Origin: Longimicrobiales bacterium
GTDB taxonomy: Bacteria; Gemmatimonadota; Gemmatimonadetes; Longimicrobiales; Gaopeijiaceae
DNA length: 64,000 bases
NCBI GenBank assembly: GCA_028279425.1
Contig: JANQNV010000323.1
Coordinates: 1-64,000 of the forward strand
Direction of reading: 5' to 3'
Under the pieces are notes generated by a model. That model had not been told where the DNA came from. It saw only the letters and a program-made list of their open reading frames with translations, and did not search any database. Shown in pieces: positions 59,716 to 64,000 of this stretch. Position 1 is the first letter of the stretch. Each line of letters begins with the position of its first letter. Position numbers and translations under genes: made by a program.

Positions 59716-60416
59716 GAGGTGCGGCACCAGTCGACGATGGCCTGGATCGAGGCGGTCGGCACAGGGAGACGACCGACATCGGCCTCCCCCGACCACCAGT
59801 GGTCGGAGTCCTCGCTCGCCACATGGTGGAACTGCGCGGATCGGGAGGCCAGATCGGCGGCCAGAGGGCCGCACGGGTCCGCGGCCGAGCGAGAGCACGC
59901 CAGCAGGGTGCGCGGCGGAACGGCCCACGACGTTGGGCTGCCCGCCGCCCAGCCTTCGGGGAAACACGCGACCAGCTCCGACGAGCCGAGCTCGGCCAGG
60001 AACCCCGAGCGATCGACCACGGGATCCCATAACACGAGGCGATCGGCCCGGCATGCGGCGGCGGCTTCGGCCGCGAGGTCAGCGCCGAGTCGCAGCCCGA
60101 TCAGTCCAACCGAGCGCAACCCGGCCATGTCGCGGAGTTCGTCGACGGCTTCTTCCACTCCGCCGAGCCAATCGCTCCATCGTGCTTCGTCGAGGTCCAA
60201 CGCCGAGTTGCCGGTGCCGAGATGATCGTATCGGAATGCGTGCACCCCCGCTCCGGCCAGTCGCTTGGCGAGCAGGCGAGAAGTGCGATGGGTGAAGTAG
60301 TACTCTCGACCGAGTGTACTACACACCACGAAGCCGCGTCGACCGGCACCGGCGGCAGGCGGCTCGTAGATGCCGAACAGGGTGCGTCGCGACGACCCGA
60401 AATAGAGTGGCATCAT
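59712..60416 (-). CDS. alpha/beta-hydrolase-like protein without a recognisable nucleophile
   Basis: A 234-residue alpha/beta-hydrolase fold: GFVVCSTLGREYYFTHRTSRLLAKRLAGAG, HAFRYDHLGTGNSAL and an elbow reading GLIGLRLGADLA, which has Arg where Ser/Cys/Asp is expected. It may be a non-catalytic partner of the next hydrolase, or use an unusual mechanism. Its stop overlaps the next ATG (ATGA). It starts four bases after the NRPS stop. The sequence resembles exosortase-associated hydrolases. Confidence 0.72.
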   Translation of the reverse strand: MMPLYFGSSRRTLFGIYEPPAAGAGRRGFVVCSTLGREYYFTHRTSRLLAKRLAGAGVHAFRYDHLGTGNSALDLDEARWSDWLGGVEEAVDELRDMAGLRSVGLIGLRLGADLAAEAAAACRADRLVLWDPVVDRSGFLAELGSSELVACFPEGWAAGSPTSWAVPPRTLLACSRSAADPCGPLAADLASRSAQFHHVASEDSDHWWSGEADVGRLPVPTASIQAIVDWCRTS

Positions 60417-60420
60417 CGGG

Positions 60421-63400
60421 TCAGCCCCCGCTGCGATCGAGTTGCTCTGCCAGCTGTCCCAGCGTCTGGAAGAACATCGCTCGAGGATCGATCTCGTGTC
60501 CGGACTCGCGGCGGATCGCGGCGGCCGCCTTCAGTCCCAACAGCGAGTGGCCTCCGAGCTCGTAGAAGTTGTCGCCGCGCCCGATCCCGTCGAGCTCCAG
60601 AAGCGCGCTCCACACGCGGGCGATCAGGAGTTCATGGGGCGTCTGCGGTGGCTCCGGTGACGCCGCCGCCCGCGTCGCAGCGGAGAGGGGGTCGGGGAGA
60701 GCCGCGCGATCGACCTTGCCGTTGGGCGTGAGCGGGAAGGCGTCGAGTTCCACCACGAAACCAGGCACCATGTAGTCGGGGACCCGTGCACGGAGAAAGC
60801 GCCGGATCTCACTTGCCGTCACGTACGCCGCCGGCTCAAGCACGACGTAGGCCACGAGGCGCGCGTCGAGCGTGCCCGTGCCCCGCCCGACGACCACGGA
60901 CTGCTGGATCGCGTCGTGTTCGCCGAGCACGGTTTCGATTTCGCCGAGCTCGATCCGGAACCCGCGAATCTTCACCTGCCGGTCGGTGCGCTCGAGATAC
61001 TCGAGTTCGAGGTCGGCGCCCAGTCGAACGCGGTCGCCGGTGCGATACAGCCGCGCCCCGGGCGTCGTAGCGAACGGGTCGGGCACGAAGCGTTCTGCGG
61101 TGAGCGCGGGCCGGCCGCGATAACCGCGAGCGACGCCCTCGCCACCGATGCACAACTCTCCCGGCACCCCGAGAGGGAGGGGCTGCATGCGGTCGTCGAG
61201 CACGTACAACGTCGTGTTGGCGATCGGACTCCCGATTCGAATCGCATCCGCGTCGGGCGGCACGCGCCAGCAGCTCGACCAGACCGTCGTTTCGGTCGGT
61301 CCGTACATGTTCCACACTTCCGCGCACTCCGCAGCCATCCGGCGCGCCAGTGGGCGCGGCAGAACGTCGCCTCCGACCCAGCTGCGGAGGCGGCCGTCGC
61401 CCACCCAACCCGCGTCGAACAGCATCTGCCAGGTCGCGGGCGTGGCCTGCATCAGCGTGACGTCGCCCCGCTCGAGGTGTGCCCGAAGCCGCTCGCCGGA
61501 CGCCACGTCGTCTTCGCTGGCGATGCGCACGTGCGCACCCACGGTGAGGGGGCCCAGCAGCTCGAGCAGGGAGATGTCGAAGGCGAGCGTCGTAACGGCC
61601 AGCACGGTGTCGCCGCCGGCCAGCCCGGGCCGCTCGACCATTCCAGCCAGGAAGTTCGAGAGGTTGGCGTGCGTCACCTCCACGCCCTTGGGCCGACCGG
61701 TCGAGCCCGACGTGTAGATCACGTAGGCGAGCTGTGCCGGGTCGAGGGTGGTCGGCGGCGGCGTGGCCGGCCGGTCGGCCACTTCGTCGGCCTCGCGATC
61801 CAGGCAGACGGTTCGCACGCCGGCGGGTGCGAACGAGGTCGCCAGGTCGGTGGTGGTCAGGAGCAACGCTGCGCCGGCGTCGTCGACGGTGAAGGTGGAG
61901 CGCTGGATCGGGAAGTCGGGGTCGAGCGGGAGAAATGCGGCGCCGGCCTTGAGCGTCGCGAGCACCGCGATCACGGAATCCACGGAGCGGGGCAGGCGCA
62001 GCGCCACCAGGTCGCCGGGTTCGACCCCGAGGTCGACGAGGTGGTGGGCGAGTCGATTCGCGCGCTCGTCGAGCTCGGCGTACGTGAGCGTGGTTGCCGC
62101 GTCGGAGACCGCCGGGGTGTCGGGTGTTCGACCCGCCTGCACCCCGACGCGGTGGTGCGTCGACGCGCCGTCGACGGGGAGGAACGTCTCGTTCCAGTCC
62201 ACCACGAGTTCGCGGACCTCGTCGCCCTCCATGAGCGGGAGGGCACCGATCGCCTGGTCCGGGTCTCGGGCCGCCGCCGCGAGCAGCACCTCGAAGTGGT
62301 GGTGCATGCGAGCGATGGTGGATGGGTCGAAGAGATCGGCCGCGTACTCCCACAGCCCTTCGAGCCCGTCTCCACCCTCACGGAGGTACAGCGACAGGTC
62401 GAACTTCGAGGTCTCTTGATCCAGCGTCGCCTCCGACACCTCGAGCCCCTCCAGCCGGAGCGGTTCGGGCGGGGCGTCCTCGAGCGAGAAGAGTACCTGA
62501 ACGATGGGATTGCGGCTCAGGTCGCGAGGGGGTTGGAGTTCCTCCACGAGCTTCTCGAAGGGGAGATCCTGTTGACCATGCGCCTCCAGCGTTCGCTCGC
62601 GGACCTCCCGCAGCAGATCGCGAAACGAGCGATCCATGCGGCAGTCGCTCCGGATCGCCAGCGTATTGACGAACATGCCCACGATCGGCTCGAGATCGGT
62701 GCGCGTACGCCCGGCGAAAGGCGTCGCCACAACGACATCGGATTGGCTGGAGTACCGGGCGAGGAGCACGTGGAAGGCCGCCATCAACGCTGTGTAGAGG
62801 GTGGTGCCCTCTCCGCGCGCGACGGCCCGAAGGCGCTCGACGAGCTCACCCCCGAGCGCAGTGCGGACGACGCCTCCGCGGAACGTCTGGATGGCCGGTC
62901 GCGGTCGGTCGGTTGGAAGGTCGAGGGGGGGCGCCCCGTCGAGGGTGCGCCGCCAATACGCCACATGCGTGTCGAGTCGGTCGCCCGTGAGCCGCTCCCG
63001 CTGCCACGCGGCGACGTCGCCGTACCGCAAGGGCAACACGGGCAACGAGATCGACTCTCCGGCCACCTGCGCGTCGTAGAGCCGACCGAGTTCGCGGCGC
63101 AATACGCCCATCGACCATCCGTCCGAGATGCTGTGGTGCATCGCGAGGAGCAGTACGTGGTTCCCTTCTCCGAGCCGGACGAGTCGTGCGCGGAAGAGGG
63201 GTCCCGAGGCCAGCTCGAACGGTTTCCACGCCTCGCCGGCGAGGCGGGCGTGCAACGCCTCTTCGGGCAGGTGGGTGCCGTCGATCACGGCCCAGTCGAG
63301 GGGGCGGTCATCGACGACCTGGACCGGCTCGCCATCGCGCTGCGGGTACGCGGTGCGCAGCACTGCATGGCGTCTGCCGAGGTGACCGAGGGCGGTGTGC

Positions 63401-64000
63401 AGGGCTTCGCTCGACAGCGGGCCGCGGATCCGGAACGCCTCGGCCAGGTTGTACACCGACGAACGGCCGTCCATCTGGTCGAGGATCCAGAGGCGCTCCT
63501 GCGCGAACGACAGGGCGACCGGCGCGTCGTCGGTCAGCTTCGGGATCTCATCGCTCCCCGGGGAGTCGCGCTTCGGCCCGTCGCCGGGTCCCGTGGCGTC
63601 GTCGCCCTCCGTCAGAGCCGCCGCGAGTGTCCGGATCGTGCGGGCCCGGAGGAGCAGCGAGAGCGGTGCCGGCCGGCGCAACGCTCGCTCGAGCGCAGCG
63701 AAGATGCGGGTGGCCTGGAGAGAGGTGCCGCCGAGCTCGAAGAGGTCGGCGTCGAGATCCACGTCGGTGAGCCCGAGCACGTCGCGCCAGATGGCCTCGA
63801 TGACCGACATCGGGTCGGAGTGCGCGTCCGTCCGCGCGACCGCGGTGGCGCCGGTGGGGAGGGGGCGGGTGGCCGCGTGGCGGGGGGGCCTTGCCGGTAG
63901 ATCGCCGAACACCTCACCCAGTCGAGCGTCGGCGTGAGCATCGAGCAGGGCCTCCACCGCAGCTGCCAGATCGGCGAGAACGTCGGTGGCCTCGGTGAAC
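60421..64000 (-). CDS. non-ribosomal peptide synthetase, partial (PCP-C-A-PCP visible)
   Basis: Open from the window edge, so the N-terminus is missing; an in-frame GTG at 63957 is probably internal. Counting from that codon, a carrier domain has DLFELGGTSL (Ser79). A condensation domain (about 145-580) has HHSISDG (274-280), and an adenylation domain (about 600-1090) has YTSGSTGRPKG, MYGPTETT and NGKVD. A second carrier has ELGGHSLLG (Ser1138). By alignment to GrsA, the pocket residues read D-I-L-Q-V-G-M-V-W-K, near the published glycine code. There is no thioesterase, reductase or epimerase after the last carrier. Two hydrolase genes follow in the operon. Confidence 0.93.
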   Translation of the reverse strand, partial: FTEATDVLADLAAAVEALLDAHADARLGEVFGDLPARPPRHAATRPLPTGATAVARTDAHSDPMSVIEAIWRDVLGLTDVDLDADLFELGGTSLQATRIFAALERALRRPAPLSLLLRARTIRTLAAALTEGDDATGPGDGPKRDSPGSDEIPKLTDDAPVALSFAQERLWILDQMDGRSSVYNLAEAFRIRGPLSSEALHTALGHLGRRHAVLRTAYPQRDGEPVQVVDDRPLDWAVIDGTHLPEEALHARLAGEAWKPFELASGPLFRARLVRLGEGNHVLLLAMHHSISDGWSMGVLRRELGRLYDAQVAGESISLPVLPLRYGDVAAWQRERLTGDRLDTHVAYWRRTLDGAPPLDLPTDRPRPAIQTFRGGVVRTALGGELVERLRAVARGEGTTLYTALMAAFHVLLARYSSQSDVVVATPFAGRTRTDLEPIVGMFVNTLAIRSDCRMDRSFRDLLREVRERTLEAHGQQDLPFEKLVEELQPPRDLSRNPIVQVLFSLEDAPPEPLRLEGLEVSEATLDQETSKFDLSLYLREGGDGLEGLWEYAADLFDPSTIARMHHHFEVLLAAAARDPDQAIGALPLMEGDEVRELVVDWNETFLPVDGASTHHRVGVQAGRTPDTPAVSDAATTLTYAELDERANRLAHHLVDLGVEPGDLVALRLPRSVDSVIAVLATLKAGAAFLPLDPDFPIQRSTFTVDDAGAALLLTTTDLATSFAPAGVRTVCLDREADEVADRPATPPPTTLDPAQLAYVIYTSGSTGRPKGVEVTHANLSNFLAGMVERPGLAGGDTVLAVTTLAFDISLLELLGPLTVGAHVRIASEDDVASGERLRAHLERGDVTLMQATPATWQMLFDAGWVGDGRLRSWVGGDVLPRPLARRMAAECAEVWNMYGPTETTVWSSCWRVPPDADAIRIGSPIANTTLYVLDDRMQPLPLGVPGELCIGGEGVARGYRGRPALTAERFVPDPFATTPGARLYRTGDRVRLGADLELEYLERTDRQVKIRGFRIELGEIETVLGEHDAIQQSVVVGRGTGTLDARLVAYVVLEPAAYVTASEIRRFLRARVPDYMVPGFVVELDAFPLTPNGKVDRAALPDPLSAATRAAASPEPPQTPHELLIARVWSALLELDGIGRGDNFYELGGHSLLGLKAAAAIRRESGHEIDPRAMFFQTLGQLAEQLDRSGG

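Noticed and set aside
58837-60416. Exosortase/PEP-CTERM system suggested by the two hydrolases
   Set aside because: Neither an exosortase nor PEP-CTERM proteins are present, so only the similarity of the hydrolases remains.
60916-63900. A 994-residue open frame on the plus strand opposite the NRPS
   Set aside because: It is the antisense shadow of the NRPS. Its composition is that of high-GC third-position bias read backwards, and it contains no recognisable domain.

Overview
The window is high-GC bacterial DNA, densely packed with short gaps, many ATGA/GTGA start-stop overlaps and frequent GTG starts. Arrays of lipoprotein six-bladed beta-propellers, TonB-dependent receptors with an N-terminal carboxypeptidase-regulatory domain, a DUF5916 protein and diderm outer-membrane systems suggest Gemmatimonadota or a close relative. 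That placement is inference: no rRNA or other phylogenetic marker is present, and I saw no tRNA, CRISPR array, insertion sequence or phage gene.

0.5-15 kb is a cobalamin locus. Eight minus-strand genes form one tightly coupled unit (btuF, btuC, btuD, cbiB, a cobD-cobC-cobO triple fusion, cobT, cobQ, cobU). A cobalamin riboswitch leads it, and its 5' half lies inside the 3' end of a pduX-like L-threonine kinase gene. A second cobalamin riboswitch reads the other way into btuB and a YncE-like beta-propeller lipoprotein that looks like a counterpart of the Bacteroides B12-capture protein BtuG. Together they would capture corrinoid at the surface, import it, adenosylate it, amidate it and attach the nucleotide loop. 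The cobalamin-phosphate synthase gene (cobS/cobV) is not in the window.

15.3-20 kb holds a TonB receptor with CxxC in its plug, behind a promoter covered by two DtxR/IdeR/MntR-like palindromes, followed by a TlpA-like lipoprotein and a DsbD-N-like protein. 20-23.3 kb is a copper cassette (His/Met-rich secreted protein, CopA, CopB). A frameshifted TonB receptor follows, then a NagB/PIG-L fusion, cytochrome b561, an EthD-like protein and a DUF5916 outer-membrane protein. 31.9-42 kb has an ArsR/AHSA1 pair and a first run of propeller lipoproteins with a barrel-less plug protein and an NHL-repeat protein.

42-48.6 kb carries nitrogen and carbon uptake functions: amtB with an atypical PII, a CoA-transferase, and an sbtA-sbtB bicarbonate pair. 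50.6-56.7 kb is a second, translationally coupled propeller-lipoprotein operon. 56.8-64 kb is a minus-strand run beginning with an NRPS (PCP-C-A-PCP visible, continuing beyond the window) followed by two alpha/beta hydrolases, a cyclotransferase-like fusion, a P-loop kinase-like protein and a small barrel protein. No gene-free stretch exceeds 300 bases except the btuB leader (11155-11581), which is mostly riboswitch.
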